Source: Candidatus Saccharimonadota bacterium
GTDB lineage: Bacteria > Patescibacteriota > Saccharimonadia > Saccharimonadales > Saccharimonadaceae
Assembly (NCBI GenBank): GCA_017431945.1
Contig: JAFRJZ010000026.1
Coordinates: forward strand, 1 to 64,000
Direction: 5' to 3'
Length of the DNA: 64,000 nucleotides
Positions 9,412 to 17,790 of the stretch are shown piece by piece (the first letter of the stretch is position 1; each line of letters opens with the position of its first letter). The position numbers and the translations under genes were made by a program. The notes under the pieces are model-generated. The model searched no databases, was not told where the DNA came from, and saw only the letters and a program-made list of their open reading frames with translations.

Positions 9412-10148
9412 TTTTTCTGCTTCTTCTTGTAGATTTCGATTGCGGTGCGGGCGGCGTTGGTTTGGGCTTCTTGCTTGCTATGACCTTCGCCTTGGCTGAC
9501 CATTTTGTCGTCCACAAATAGCCCAACAGTGAAATGTTTATCGTGATCAGGGCCCTCTTCGGTGAGGAGTTTGTAAGTCGGAACTTGACCGTCAATACTC
9601 TGGGTGAGTTCTTGAAAATACGACTTGGGGTCGCGCCAAGTACCTTCTTCAATAATTTCATCAATTTTGTTCAAAATATGCTCATCAATCACTCGCTTAG
9701 CGGTGTCATAACCTTGGTCAACATAAGTAGCGCCAATCACCGCCTCAAAACAGTCGGCAAAAATTGAATCGTGCGAGCGATCGTTGCCCTTGTTACGCTC
9801 GCCACGCGATAAGCGTACTAACGGAGCATAGCCTAGCTCGTAGCCGGCGGCGCCAATAGATTCGGTACGCACCAAGGCAGCGCGCCAGGCGGTCATAATT
9901 CCCTCTGGTTTGTCGTAATTGCGGTACAAAAAATCAGAAACAACTAATTCCAACACAGCGTCGCCGAGAAACTCCAAGCGCTCATTATGCTTGGAGCTTT
10001 TCTTGTGCTCGTTGACATAACTGCGGTGCGTCAAGGCCTCTACTAAGAGTTCGGGGTTTTTAAATTCAAAGCCTAGCTTGGCCTTGGCAAATTCTTGATA
10101 AGGGGTAATATTGACTTGGTCATTTAACTTGTCGGTTGATTTTTTCAT
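9408..10148 (-). CDS. rnc: ribonuclease III
   Basis: Double-strand-specific endoribonuclease that matures rRNA and cuts structured mRNA, 246 aa. The signature HNERLEFLGDAVLELVVSDF and the second metal-binding block DCFEAVIGATYVDQG are intact; the C-terminal ~70 residues form the dsRNA-binding domain (DPKSYFQELTQ...EAQTNAARTAIEIY). The start overlaps the stop of the upstream Nudix gene by one base. The long perfect RNA stems of the palindromic elements in this window are possible substrates (inference). Confidence 0.96.
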   Translation of the reverse strand: MKKSTDKLNDQVNITPYQEFAKAKLGFEFKNPELLVEALTHRSYVNEHKKSSKHNERLEFLGDAVLELVVSDFLYRNYDKPEGIMTAWRAALVRTESIGAAGYELGYAPLVRLSRGERNKGNDRSHDSIFADCFEAVIGATYVDQGYDTAKRVIDEHILNKIDEIIEEGTWRDPKSYFQELTQSIDGQVPTYKLLTEEGPDHDKHFTVGLFVDDKMVSQGEGHSKQEAQTNAARTAIEIYKKKQKN

Positions 10149-10750
10149 TAAACTTCTCCTGCACGAATTTTCTTTTTGGCAATTAACATTAATTTTTCAA
10201 TGTCCTCGTATTCAATAGCATCAAGGGCATCGGTAAACTTGAACCATTTGATGCCTTTCATCCATTTTTCCTTGGTAGGGGTTTCGGTATTGTCAAGAGA
10301 GTGGACTAGGTAAATCTGGGTGGTCATAAGGACGAGTTGGTCAAGCCGGCGATATTTAAAATTAATCTTGCCAAGCCAACCTAGCACCTTGATGTGATAA
10401 AGCCCCGCCTCCTCGCCAATTTCGCGGATGGCGGTCTGCTTGGCAGTTTCGCCCGGCTCAATATGCCCCTTGGGGATAGTCCAGCGATTTTTACTATCCT
10501 GGATAAGCAAAATTTCAATATCCTTACCGTCGGCACTCATGCGAAAAATCACACCACCAGCGGTCGGTTCGCGGACAATTTCCTTGATACTAGGTTTTTT
10601 GCGAAAAACTGTGGTTTTGATTCTCTCGGAAAAAGACTCTTTATACTTCTTAGTAGGTAAAGCCTCGGGGACTTTACGACTGTTTTGAATCTTGGGATTG
10701 AGATTTCTTCGGGGTTGATTGCGATTTTGACTTAGTCGATTTTGATGCAT
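10148..10750 (-). CDS. Nudix hydrolase
   Basis: Pyrophosphohydrolase of the Nudix family, about 200 aa. The Nudix box is complete: [20 protein letters not shown] followed by AGL. An N-terminal basic, Gln/Arg/Lys-rich region of about 70 residues precedes the domain. I chose the ATG at 10750 (MHQNRLSQ) because an AAAGGA Shine-Dalgarno precedes it; this start overlaps the end of nusB by 77 nt, so the low-complexity N terminus may be partly an artefact and a later start is possible. The substrate cannot be told from sequence. The gene sits in a nusB-nudix-rnc operon. Confidence 0.85.
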   Translation of the reverse strand: MHQNRLSQNRNQPRRNLNPKIQNSRKVPEALPTKKYKESFSERIKTTVFRKKPSIKEIVREPTAGGVIFRMSADGKDIEILLIQDSKNRWTIPKGHIEPGETAKQTAIREIGEEAGLYHIKVLGWLGKINFKYRRLDQLVLMTTQIYLVHSLDNTETPTKEKWMKGIKWFKFTDALDAIEYEDIEKLMLIAKKKIRAGEV

Positions 10751-11201
10751 GGGTTCCTTTTTGGGCGTCTTCGGGATAAAGTTGGCGGAAAGCGGTGCCA
10801 AGGACGCCATTGACAAATTTAGAAGAGTTATCTGAACCAAACGCTTTGGCGAGCTCAACCGCTTCGTTGATGACAACTTTGGGCGGAACGGTATCGCTAC
10901 AATACTGCAACTCGTATAGCCCGATGCGCAAAATGTTGCGGTCGATGGCCGAGATGGTCTCAATGGGCCACTCGGGGGCGATAGGCTGGAGGATTTTATC
11001 TAATTCCTTAGTAACTTCGGACACGCTACGCGCCAAAGTGTAGACAAATTCGGTGTCGCCGAGCGCCTTTTGATAAGGTTCGATATTTTTGGCGATGATA
11101 ATGTCAAGGTCGGTATCTGGGTCGCCCGCCCCTTTACGAAATTCGTATTCGTACAAACTTTGTAAGACGATAATTCTACCGAGGTGCCGATTACTTGCCA
11201 T
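10674..11201 (-). CDS. nusB: transcription antitermination factor NusB
   Basis: NusB binds boxA RNA with S10 (NusE) and promotes antitermination in rRNA operons. 175 aa: the N terminus [19 protein letters not shown] and the C-terminal block [20 protein letters not shown] with [20 protein letters not shown] match the family. A Lys/Ser/Gln-rich tail of about 30 residues overlaps the start of the Nudix gene in another frame. Its start overlaps the end of rpmF by one base. Confidence 0.92.
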   Translation of the reverse strand: MASNRHLGRIIVLQSLYEYEFRKGAGDPDTDLDIIIAKNIEPYQKALGDTEFVYTLARSVSEVTKELDKILQPIAPEWPIETISAIDRNILRIGLYELQYCSDTVPPKVVINEAVELAKAFGSDNSSKFVNGVLGTAFRQLYPEDAQKGTHASKSTKSKSQSTPKKSQSQDSKQS

Positions 11202-11407
11202 TATTTTTTACTCTTTTTACATTTACAGGGGGACTCGCCACATTTGCGACAAGAAGTGGTCTTGACTTTGAGGTTTGGGGTCTGTTTCTTGGTCTCAAAA
11301 GCCTTGACCGGAGAGGTCTTGTTGACCGAGCGAGCCAGTTTCAAGCGCAAGTGGCTACGACGCAGACCAGTCTTGCGGGGACTGCTTTGTTTTTTAGGTT
11401 CAGGCAT
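11201..11407 (-). CDS. rpmF: 50S ribosomal protein bL32
   Basis: 68-aa basic protein. The N terminus ([19 protein letters not shown]) follows the bL32 pattern of a Pro/Lys start, Ser-x-x-Arg and an RRSH core; the C terminus has [11 protein letters not shown], a possible zinc knuckle that is more compressed than usual. Its place ahead of nusB and rnc supports the call, as rpmF often lies near rnc. It is somewhat longer and more divergent than typical bL32 (~57-60 aa). SD AAGGAG precedes the ATG. Confidence 0.75.
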   Translation of the reverse strand: MPEPKKQSSPRKTGLRRSHLRLKLARSVNKTSPVKAFETKKQTPNLKVKTTSCRKCGESPCKCKKSKK

Positions 11408-11480
11408 TTCTTGCTCCTTTATTTGATATGATAATTTATTTTATTTTATCACTTCAGCTTGAATTTGGCAAGATGAAAAT

Positions 11481-11508
11481 ACCCCTTGCCTTTAATTAGG
11501 CAAGGGGT
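11481..11508 (-). terminator. terminator of the 11538-12002 gene
   Basis: ACCCCTTGCC and GGCAAGGGGT form a 10-bp stem with an 8-nt AT-rich loop; on the minus strand ATTTT follows. It separates the hypothetical gene from rpmF. Confidence 0.75.
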
Positions 11509-11537
11509 GAGAGGGGGGTTAGGCATGTAAAATACCG

Positions 11538-12002
11538 TCAAGAGCGACACCTTTTACGCTTAATCATCTCTGGACTTTTTTTGCGGAACTGGGCGATTGC
11601 TAACGCAAAATAACATGCGCTCCGGCAGTCTTCTACCGCAAAGTCCGGGATGGTTTCGGGCGTGATGCGCTGAACGCGCTTCAAGAGCGCTAGCAAATCT
11701 TCGCCGAGAGTGTCCCATGTGTGACCAGTGTAATCTTTTTTACCCTTTTTCGCTTCGGTCATGATACTGACCACGCGACTCCACTCACGCGAGCGGATGA
11801 CATTATTTTGGGGATTATATCCCGTATCCAGCCCTTTTAACTCGTAAGAGCCCTCGGGGCCGTAGTTGGCTTCTACTAATTTTGTCATAGATGCCAATTC
11901 TTTTTTGTCAACCTTTTCCCGCAGTCCTTTTTTAGCGCAGCCTTTCCGAATCGGTGCAAGCGTGACACCTGGTGTTCTTCCTTTTTTGTTCTCCTCTGTC
12001 AT
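11538..12002 (-). CDS. hypothetical protein, unknown family
   Basis: 154 aa, basic, no signal peptide or membrane segment; not recognised. The N terminus is Lys/Arg-rich (MTEENKKGRTPGVTLAPIRK); the middle has NVIRSREWSRVVSIMTEAKK and the C terminus DFAVEDCRSACYFALAIAQF, which looks helical. SD GGAGGAG lies 6 nt before the ATG. It is a single-gene unit with its own near-consensus promoter, a leader of about 155 nt and its own terminator, like the 8820-9338 gene. Confidence 0.7.
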   Translation of the reverse strand: MTEENKKGRTPGVTLAPIRKGCAKKGLREKVDKKELASMTKLVEANYGPEGSYELKGLDTGYNPQNNVIRSREWSRVVSIMTEAKKGKKDYTGHTWDTLGEDLLALLKRVQRITPETIPDFAVEDCRSACYFALAIAQFRKKSPEMIKRKRCRS

Positions 12003-12162
12003 AATTTTTTCTCCTCCTCTGTAAAACTAGTGTGGTGCGACAATAACTTTAATCATTAGTGATAACTTTTAACCAGATTTAACTTACGCGCAAGCGAAAA
12101 ATCCTCTCTGATAAGGAGCGTATTCCTCGCTCGCAAAAAAGAAGAAAGGAATATACTCTTCT

Positions 12163-12212
12163 ATTATAGCACAGTTTATGCAAAAAGTCAACCCCAGTAA
12201 CGGGGTTGACTT
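12163..12212 (-). promoter_or_regulatory. fusA terminator merged with the next gene's promoter
   Basis: On the minus strand AGTCAACCCC-GTTACT-GGGGTTGACT plus a T-run forms the fusA terminator (12186-12212). The last six bases of its stem, TTGACT (12186-12191), are also the -35 of a promoter with a 17-bp spacer and TATAAT at 12163-12168. The same bases thus serve as terminator stem and -35 box. The leader that follows has a GCGAGCGA...TCGCTTGC stem. Confidence 0.8.
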
Positions 12213-12223
12213 TAAGGGGAGAG

Positions 12224-14323
12224 TTATTTACTGTTGCGCTCGTCGATGATGCCCTGCGCGACGTTGGGTGGAACTTCTTCGTAGGCGTGGAGTTCCATGC
12301 TGGAAGCAGCACGGCCTTGCGACATTGAGCGAAGGTCTGAGGTGTAGCCAAAGAGGTTCGCTAGTGGACAGAAAGCGCGAATCAGCTTGGCGCCACCGTT
12401 CAAATCTTCCATCTCATCAATGCGGCCACGGCGGGAGTTGATGTCGCCAATAACGTCGCCCATGAATTCTTCTGGGGTGGTGATTTCCATCTTCATCACT
12501 GGTTCGAGAAGCACGGGGTTAGCTTTCTTAATACCCTCGCGGGTAGCGAGCGAGCCGGCGAGTTTGAATGCGAGCTCAGAGGAGTCGACATCGTGGTAAG
12601 AGCCATCGTAGAGAGTAGCCTTGATATCAACTACTGGGTAGCCAGCAATCACACCGCCACCGAGGGTTTCTTCAACACCTTGCTGGACAGGCTTACGATA
12701 TTCCTGAGGCACCACGCCGCCTTTAATCTGATCAATAAATTCAAAGCCTTTGCCAGCCTCATTGGGTTCAAATTTAATCCAAACATCACCGTATTGACCG
12801 CGACCACCAGACTGCTTAACGTGTTTACCTTGGGCTTCGGCGGTACCGCGGATGGTTTCGCGGTAGGCGACTTGAGGCGCACCAGTGTTGGCATCTACCT
12901 TGTATTCGCGATGTAAGCGGTCAATGATAATTTCAAGGTGTAATTCGCCCATACCACTAATGATGGTTTGGCCGGTTTCTTCGTCGGTGTGGACGCGGAA
13001 GGTTGGGTCTTCCTCGGCGAGTTTCTGGAGGCCGAGCGCCATTTTTTCTTGGTCGGATTTGGTCTTGGGTTCCACAGCGATGGATACTGGAGGATCAGGA
13101 AATTCGATAGATTCAAGCAAAATCGGGTGGGCAGGGTCGCAAAGAGTGGTACCAGTAGTACAATCTTTGAGACCAACTACCGCAGCGATATCGCCAGCGG
13201 TGATTTCATTGATTTCTTCACGCTTATCGGCAAACATACGGACGATACGGCCGACACGCTCTTTATTGCCGGTAGAAGCATTCAAAATAAAGGAACCAGA
13301 TTGTAATTTACCAGCGTAGACACGGATAAAGATGAGCTTGCCGACAAATGGGTCGGTAGCGATCTTAAAGGCAAGCGCGGTAAGTGGCTCTTTGTCATCG
13401 GCTTTGCGGATGATTTCGTCGCCAGTCTTGGGGTTGGTACCGACAGTCTGGCCCTGATCGCGATCTAGCGGCGAAGGTAGATAATCAGCCATCAGGTCAA
13501 GTACTTTTTCGACGATTACACCGCGGCCGTCACCACCGGTGACAAGGAAGAAATCGCCATCAAGTACGCGTTTCCTGAGAGCGGCCTTGAGTTCGTCGGT
13601 AGTAATGGCGTCTTCACCCTGGTCAAAGAATTTTTCCATCAAAGCTTCATCGGCTTGAACAGCTTCTTCGATGAGCATGGCGCGAGCGTTTTTGGCTTTT
13701 TCTTTCATGTCTTCAGGAATTTCACCGACAGTCAACTCGTGGTCGGTGTATTCTTTGTAGGTGTAGGCTTTCATATCGATAAGGTCGACCACACCACAGA
13801 TATCTTTTTCGAAGCCAATTGGTAAGTGAATGGCGACAGCATTTTTGCTGAGGCGCTTATGAATACTATCGAGAGATTTGTAAAAATCGCCACCGATTTG
13901 GTTGATTTTATTAACAAAACAGATACGAGGCACACCGTACTTGGTAGCTTGGCGCCAGACGGTTTCGCTCTGAGCTTCGACGCCCATTTTGCCATCAAAG
14001 ACCACCACTGCGCCATCAAGCACGCGAAGCGAGCGCTCTACCTCAGCGGTAAAGTCGATATGTCCTGGGGTATCAATGATGTTAATCTTGTGGTTCTTCC
14101 AGTAAACGGTGACTGCGGCAGAGGTAATAGTGATACCGCGTTCCTTTTCCTGTTCCATCCAGTCGGTTTCGGCACCACCAGTATCACCTTTAACAAGGTC
14201 AATTTTGTGCTTGAGGCCAGTACGATAGAGGATAGCCTCAGAAGTAGTGGTCTTACCGGCGTCAATATGAGCAATGATGCCGATGTTACGAAGTTTTGAT
14301 AGGTCTTTGATTTCAGCTGCCAT
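12224..14323 (-). CDS. fusA: elongation factor G
   Basis: GTPase that drives tRNA-mRNA translocation, 699 aa, full length. G1 AHIDAGKTTTSEAI, G3 DTPGHIDFTAEVERSLRVLD, G4 NKINQIGGD, and domain IV/V blocks ESSELAFKLAGSLA and RSMSQGRAASSMELHAYEEV (all seen in continuous protein). SD AAGGAG precedes the ATG. It is monocistronic, with a promoter at 14370-14398 and a terminator at 12186-12212, and is not grouped with rpsL-rpsG as in many bacteria. Confidence 0.98.
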   Translation of the reverse strand: MAAEIKDLSKLRNIGIIAHIDAGKTTTSEAILYRTGLKHKIDLVKGDTGGAETDWMEQEKERGITITSAAVTVYWKNHKINIIDTPGHIDFTAEVERSLRVLDGAVVVFDGKMGVEAQSETVWRQATKYGVPRICFVNKINQIGGDFYKSLDSIHKRLSKNAVAIHLPIGFEKDICGVVDLIDMKAYTYKEYTDHELTVGEIPEDMKEKAKNARAMLIEEAVQADEALMEKFFDQGEDAITTDELKAALRKRVLDGDFFLVTGGDGRGVIVEKVLDLMADYLPSPLDRDQGQTVGTNPKTGDEIIRKADDKEPLTALAFKIATDPFVGKLIFIRVYAGKLQSGSFILNASTGNKERVGRIVRMFADKREEINEITAGDIAAVVGLKDCTTGTTLCDPAHPILLESIEFPDPPVSIAVEPKTKSDQEKMALGLQKLAEEDPTFRVHTDEETGQTIISGMGELHLEIIIDRLHREYKVDANTGAPQVAYRETIRGTAEAQGKHVKQSGGRGQYGDVWIKFEPNEAGKGFEFIDQIKGGVVPQEYRKPVQQGVEETLGGGVIAGYPVVDIKATLYDGSYHDVDSSELAFKLAGSLATREGIKKANPVLLEPVMKMEITTPEEFMGDVIGDINSRRGRIDEMEDLNGGAKLIRAFCPLANLFGYTSDLRSMSQGRAASSMELHAYEEVPPNVAQGIIDERNSK

Positions 14324-14369
14324 TTGGCTCCTTTATTCCTTTATTAAGCATTAAAAATAGACTTTTTCT

Positions 14370-14398
14370 ATTATAGCAGACAAGTGGGCGGTTGACAA
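14370..14398 (-). promoter_or_regulatory. fusA promoter
   Basis: TTGTCA (14393-14398), 17-bp spacer ending in TGC, TATAAT (14370-14375) on the minus strand. Confidence 0.8.
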
Positions 14399-14412
14399 GA
14401 AGAATTGTGGTA

Positions 14413-14460
14413 TAAAAGAAGTCCTCGCGCTAAGTGCATACTGCGCTCTGCGAGGACTTC
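14413..14460 (-). terminator. terminator of nuclease paralog 1
   Basis: On the minus strand GAAGTCCTCGC pairs with GCGAGGACTTC around a loop of about 20 nt, followed by TTTTAT. Stop-proximal hairpins with a C-rich stem also follow the two paralogs at 21230 and 38112. Confidence 0.8.
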
Positions 14461-14475
14461 GTTAGTTGTATTATA

Positions 14476-14865
14476 TCAAATTAGGCCAAAAATGTCAATT
14501 ATATTGCCTTTTTTCGTAATAAATAACATTCTTTTGATTTGTTTTTGCTCTCGACATTTTCGTATGAGAAATCTTTGAACTTTATCTTCTCGCATTTTTA
14601 TACGCGAAGCATCGATTATGATATTAGGAGATTGTTTTAACGCCCTACGAAGTATCTGTTCTATTGACGAGGTCTTTTTCGTTTCTGGTGACTTTAACTC
14701 ATATTCTGTCCCGTCAAGTAAGATATCTGGCGATTTTATGCTGATTTCTAGCAGAAACTCTACTTTGTATCCATTTATCGCCAAAATTTCTGCGACACGA
14801 AATTCGTGCGGCCAGGGTTTGTGTCCGGCTGAAATAATAATTTTACCTAATTTTTGATTTTTCAT
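14476..14865 (-). CDS. orphan CdiA-CT-like PD-(D/E)xK nuclease, paralog 1
   Basis: 129 aa from ATG 14865 (MKNQKLGKIIIS). A nuclease-like core is visible: His-Glu in WPHEFRVAEIL, SPDILLDGTEYELKSP (Asp then E-x-K, the PD-(D/E)xK pattern), and ALKQSPNIIIDASRI with a conserved Gln. This order resembles the CdiA C-terminal tRNase domain family, but the delivery part is absent, as is any neighbour looking like an immunity protein. Two paralogs lie at 21230-21613 and 38112-38504. The ATG is 7 nt after the -10, so the mRNA is leaderless; longer in-frame starts would read through the promoter. The function is inferred from the fold pattern only. Confidence 0.7.
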   Translation of the reverse strand: MKNQKLGKIIISAGHKPWPHEFRVAEILAINGYKVEFLLEISIKSPDILLDGTEYELKSPETKKTSSIEQILRRALKQSPNIIIDASRIKMREDKVQRFLIRKCREQKQIKRMLFITKKGNIIDIFGLI

Positions 14866-14872
14866 GTGTGGA

Positions 14873-14901
14873 GATGTAGCAAAAAGAGACCTAAAAAGCA
14901 A
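14873..14901 (-). promoter_or_regulatory. conserved leaderless promoter, copy 1
   Basis: TTGCTT (14896-14901), 17-bp spacer ending in TGC, TACATC (14873-14878), then 7 nt to the ATG. The spacer and upstream AGCTCTAGCTCGATATTTT pattern (minus-strand GAGCTAGAGCT) recur at the two paralogs and at 19849. Confidence 0.75.
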
Positions 14902-15001
14902 GCTCTAGCTCGATATTTTGTGGTACAGTGGGGGAGTATTCGGGAATACCCGCACCCCTTCTGTTAGGTTGGGGGATATTTTTATTTTTGTGTATTAAAA
15001 A

Positions 15002-15023
15002 GGCCCGGCTGGTGGCCGAGCCC
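15002..15023 (-). terminator. terminator of the 15030-15530 gene
   Basis: GGGCTCGGCC and GGCCGGGCC-type arms (minus strand GGGCTCGGCCACCAGCCGGG) followed by CCTTTTT. Confidence 0.75.
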
Positions 15024-15029
15024 AAAGTT

Positions 15030-15530
15030 TTAGGCTATCTCCTTGATTTCACTGTAAATTAACTCATTGAATGCATCGTAATATTCATAGCTCAGGCAGG
15101 TGACTGTTTTTCCTATCTTTGACTTGCCGTAACTCATAGGCGAAGTTTTAAGGGTATATTCTTCGCCTTCGCTTTCACGTTCAAGTTGAATTGTAACAAA
15201 ATAATGTATGTTACCGATGAGAGGCTTTTTGCGGTTTTTATCAATGACTTTCCTTTCAACTTTTTTAATACGGGTATTAGCTATATATGGTTTGACATCA
15301 TGGAGAAAATATATTTTACGACTAATCCTAGGACAGTCACCATAGAGTACGGCGACAGCGAATGAAATGGAAAGCAATAAAGTCGAAACAACACAACAGC
15401 AAAAGAAGCCGGGAAGAGTGTCGTAAAAATGAGTGAAGGCGGCAACGAATGATGCGACACCAGATGCGAGAAGCACGATTATGATTATTGGTTTAGCGTA
15501 ATTTTTAACCACTTTTTCAGTATATTCCAT
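15030..15530 (-). CDS. small two-helix membrane protein, unknown
   Basis: 166 aa from ATG 15530 (MEYTEKVVKN), chosen because GGAGGGAG lies directly upstream; the 26 extra N-terminal residues of the longer frame would overlap the promoter. Two adjacent hydrophobic helices (about residues 14-34 and 41-65, the second with FFCCCVV) are followed by a charged soluble domain of about 100 residues rich in Lys/Arg and Tyr. It has the same layout as the proteins at 21710 and 22944 but no sequence similarity I can see. It is divergent from the 15730 gene across a 200-nt region. Confidence 0.7.
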   Translation of the reverse strand: MEYTEKVVKNYAKPIIIIVLLASGVASFVAAFTHFYDTLPGFFCCCVVSTLLLSISFAVAVLYGDCPRISRKIYFLHDVKPYIANTRIKKVERKVIDKNRKKPLIGNIHYFVTIQLERESEGEEYTLKTSPMSYGKSKIGKTVTCLSYEYYDAFNELIYSEIKEIA

Positions 15531-15579
15531 GCTCTCCCTCCTTTCTATAGACGATTTTAAGGTGCCTAAAACTTGTTTT

Positions 15580-15658
15580 ATTTTATCATATTTGCGCTGA
15601 TTGGTCAATGGTTATAACGCCTTTTAGCCTTGACTTTTTTAAGCATTTGTGCTATAAT
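15580..15658. promoter_or_regulatory. back-to-back promoters for 15030 and 15730 genes
   Basis: Minus strand: TTGACC (15603-15608), 17-bp spacer, TAAAAT (15580-15585). Plus strand: TTGACT (15630-15635), 17-bp spacer, TATAAT (15653-15658). The plus-strand leader carries a GTACCTT...AAGGTAC hairpin at about 15680-15706. Confidence 0.8.
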
Positions 15659-15729
15659 TAGGGTATAAGTTGACACTTCGTACCTTGACAGTAAGATTAT
15701 AAAGGTACATTTCATGAGGAGGGAAAATC

Positions 15730-16413
15730 ATGATAAATAACAGAGCGGACGACGCAGTAGTTTATGTCGTTATGGGAATAGTTATTGCAATAGTACTGGC
15801 AATCATCTTTCATTCTTGGTGGGATAGTGGCCTAAAAGATGATTACGAAGATAGATTGGCCGATAGGGGCGAAACGATCCGAGCACAATACCTTGAAATA
15901 ATTAAGGATGACCCAGCGGCATTAGCTGAGGCGGTCGAGTATGTAGATGACCGTACTCGCGATTATTCTTTCATGTCTGAGGCTTTGAAAAAGGCTGAAG
16001 ACAAGGAGAAAAAGTCCGAGGACAAGGAAGCCGCGAAGGCGATTGACGAGGATCCTATTTGGACGCCTTCAGAAGGTGTTGGGAGGTCAGACAACGGGCC
16101 TGAGCCCAAAGATAAGTCACCGCAGGGACCTGGCGGCAACGGGAAACACCCAGATGGCTTGGACGTGGATGATCTGCGTGACTCGCCCCAAAAACCGATC
16201 GGCTCTAGTATATCGGGTAGTCCAACTGTAGGTGTATATAGGGATAATACTGAAGAAGATTTTATCGAACTGATTGAAAAGGACGCTGACGTTCATCAAG
16301 ACGCTCTGGTATATGTGGCTCAATACCTGATTCGAACGTCATCGATCGATATCATAGACGGTAATTATGATAAAGATCCGCATAGTCCAGAGATATACGC
16401 TCTCTACGACTAA
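15730..16413 (+). CDS. membrane-anchored protein with Pro/Gly-rich linker, unknown
   Basis: 227 aa. One N-terminal transmembrane helix (about residues 10-28, VYVVMGIVIAIVLAIIF) is followed by an acidic helical segment with a likely coiled coil (about 40-100), a Gly/Pro/Asp-rich linker (about 108-165) and a C-terminal helical part (VHQDALVYVAQYLIR). SD GAGGAGGG precedes the ATG. No known domain. The layout suggests a protein anchored in the cytoplasmic membrane with a flexible arm; which side it faces is not clear. The base composition is balanced and unlike the AT-rich nuclease genes. Confidence 0.7.
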   Translation: MINNRADDAVVYVVMGIVIAIVLAIIFHSWWDSGLKDDYEDRLADRGETIRAQYLEIIKDDPAALAEAVEYVDDRTRDYSFMSEALKKAEDKEKKSEDKEAAKAIDEDPIWTPSEGVGRSDNGPEPKDKSPQGPGGNGKHPDGLDVDDLRDSPQKPIGSSISGSPTVGVYRDNTEEDFIELIEKDADVHQDALVYVAQYLIRTSSIDIIDGNYDKDPHSPEIYALYD

Positions 16414-16421
16414 TAATCTTT

Positions 16422-16450
16422 AAAAATCCGAGGTAAAACCTCGGATTTTT
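16422..16450. terminator. bidirectional terminator
   Basis: AAAAATCCGAGGT, short A-rich loop, ACCTCGGATTTTT: a perfect stem with T-run on the plus strand after the 15730 gene. Confidence 0.85.
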
Positions 16451-16477
16451 CTTGATTTTTATAGCGTATTTTTATGA

Positions 16478-16514
16478 TATAATGAGGGTAAGATCGGTGG
16501 GCTAGGCCACCGAT
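16478..16514 (+). promoter_or_regulatory. thyX-like promoter and leader hairpin
   Basis: Extended -10 TGATATAAT (TATAAT at 16478-16483) without a clear -35. The leader contains ATCGGTGG-GCTAGG-CCACCGAT (16493-16514), an 8-bp perfect stem ending 21 nt before the Shine-Dalgarno. A TTCTTTT follows, so it could be an attenuator or a stabilising hairpin; I see no named riboswitch. Confidence 0.55.
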
Positions 16515-16550
16515 TGTTCTTTTGGAGATTACACCAAGGAGGTGGTAATA

Positions 16551-17777
16551 ATGCGAGTTAGTTTTTATGCCGAAACGGTGCCGGCGTCAATGCAGACGAC
16601 AAAAGAGCGGATGACGTTGGCCGGCCGTATGGCAGGAATTTGCTACATGCCCGGAGATTGTGACGAGATTTTTTCAGAGCCGGAAGAAAAGACTTTAAAC
16701 CGGGCTGAGGGCTGTAAGAAAAATGCTCATCACAGTGTATTTCAGCATACGTCGATCACGCTCTTAATCGAGCGGATACCGAAGATTTTGGCGATGGTGC
16801 TGAATAACGAGAACGTGTATAACACCTCAGAGAAATCGGGGCGCTATACGTTCATGAAAAACAGCTATGAGCAGGACTTGCCGCCGGAAGAGCGGACGCG
16901 AGAGCGTGAGCTGTACGAGAAATGGCATCCGCAGTTTGCTGCGAAGATCAGCGAGCTGTACCCACGGATGAAACCCGGTGACGCGAAGAAATTGGCGATG
17001 GAAAATGCGCGGTTTCTGCTGTCGGCGTTTACGCCGGCGACTTCAATGTCACACACAACCAGTCTTTGTCAGTGGAACTACTATTTAGACTGGATGAATA
17101 AGTTTATCCAGCAAACGCCCGATGAACGGCCAGAGGGTTGCCCATATGACTTCGGCGAGCGCTTGGCGAAAGTTTATAGCGATTTTCGTGAAGAGTTGGT
17201 GCCGCTGGTAGATTTGCCAGGACTAAATGACCCGAAGGGACGCGAGTTCTCCCTGTTTGCGCGGCGTGTACGGGCTAACGAGTGGGGCGAAAATTACTGT
17301 ACCACGTATATGGGGACGCTCGTCCACATAGCACAAGCCCTGCGGCACCGGACGCTAGACTATGAAATCACGCTGCCACGCCATTACCCGCAGTTTTATG
17401 TGCCGGAGTTTATCGCTGACACTGAGCTGAAAGACGAGTGGCTGCGCGATATCGGTAGCCTGGCAGATGATTATCCGCTCGGTATGCTAGTACGCATCAA
17501 TGAGCGCGGTACTTTGGAGAACTTTGTGTTGAAGTTACAGGAGCGGTTCTGCGGACATGCGCAAGTGGAGATTTGTAAGGCTACGCATAACACGCTGCTG
17601 ACTTATTATTCCAATGTGCGGAGGTATGTGCTGGATGGTCGGAGTGCTTATCGGCCGGCGTTAGAGTTGCTAGAGAAACACTTGGATAAGTCAGTGTGCC
17701 GCTTCGAGGGACTGAACCATGTCTGTAACAATCCGTGTTACTGCGGTCCAGACGGTATTTTTACCCGTAAGGTGTAA
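16551..17777 (+). CDS. tandem ThyX-like (FAD-dependent thymidylate synthase family) protein
   Basis: 408 aa from ATG 16551 (MRVSFYAE), with AAGGAGG 8 nt upstream. ThyX makes dTMP from dUMP with FAD. Two ThyX-like halves are visible. The first has EKSGRYTFMK and ENARFLLSAFTPATS but lacks the RHR of the ThyX motif. The second has ALRHRTLDYEI and ERFCGHAQVEICKAT. Canonical ThyX is about 220-250 aa with RHRxxSxNExSxRY, so here the motif looks split between halves. Thymidine and thymidylate kinases lie nearby. It may be a bona fide long ThyX variant or a relative with another role. Confidence 0.65.
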   Translation: MRVSFYAETVPASMQTTKERMTLAGRMAGICYMPGDCDEIFSEPEEKTLNRAEGCKKNAHHSVFQHTSITLLIERIPKILAMVLNNENVYNTSEKSGRYTFMKNSYEQDLPPEERTRERELYEKWHPQFAAKISELYPRMKPGDAKKLAMENARFLLSAFTPATSMSHTTSLCQWNYYLDWMNKFIQQTPDERPEGCPYDFGERLAKVYSDFREELVPLVDLPGLNDPKGREFSLFARRVRANEWGENYCTTYMGTLVHIAQALRHRTLDYEITLPRHYPQFYVPEFIADTELKDEWLRDIGSLADDYPLGMLVRINERGTLENFVLKLQERFCGHAQVEICKATHNTLLTYYSNVRRYVLDGRSAYRPALELLEKHLDKSVCRFEGLNHVCNNPCYCGPDGIFTRKV

Positions 17778-17790
17778 GCTAGAAGCCTCG

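Noticed and set aside
14931-14965. Inverted repeat GTATTC...GAATAC upstream of nuclease paralog 1 as an operator
   Set aside because: Short, single occurrence, and not found at the two paralogs that share the promoter.
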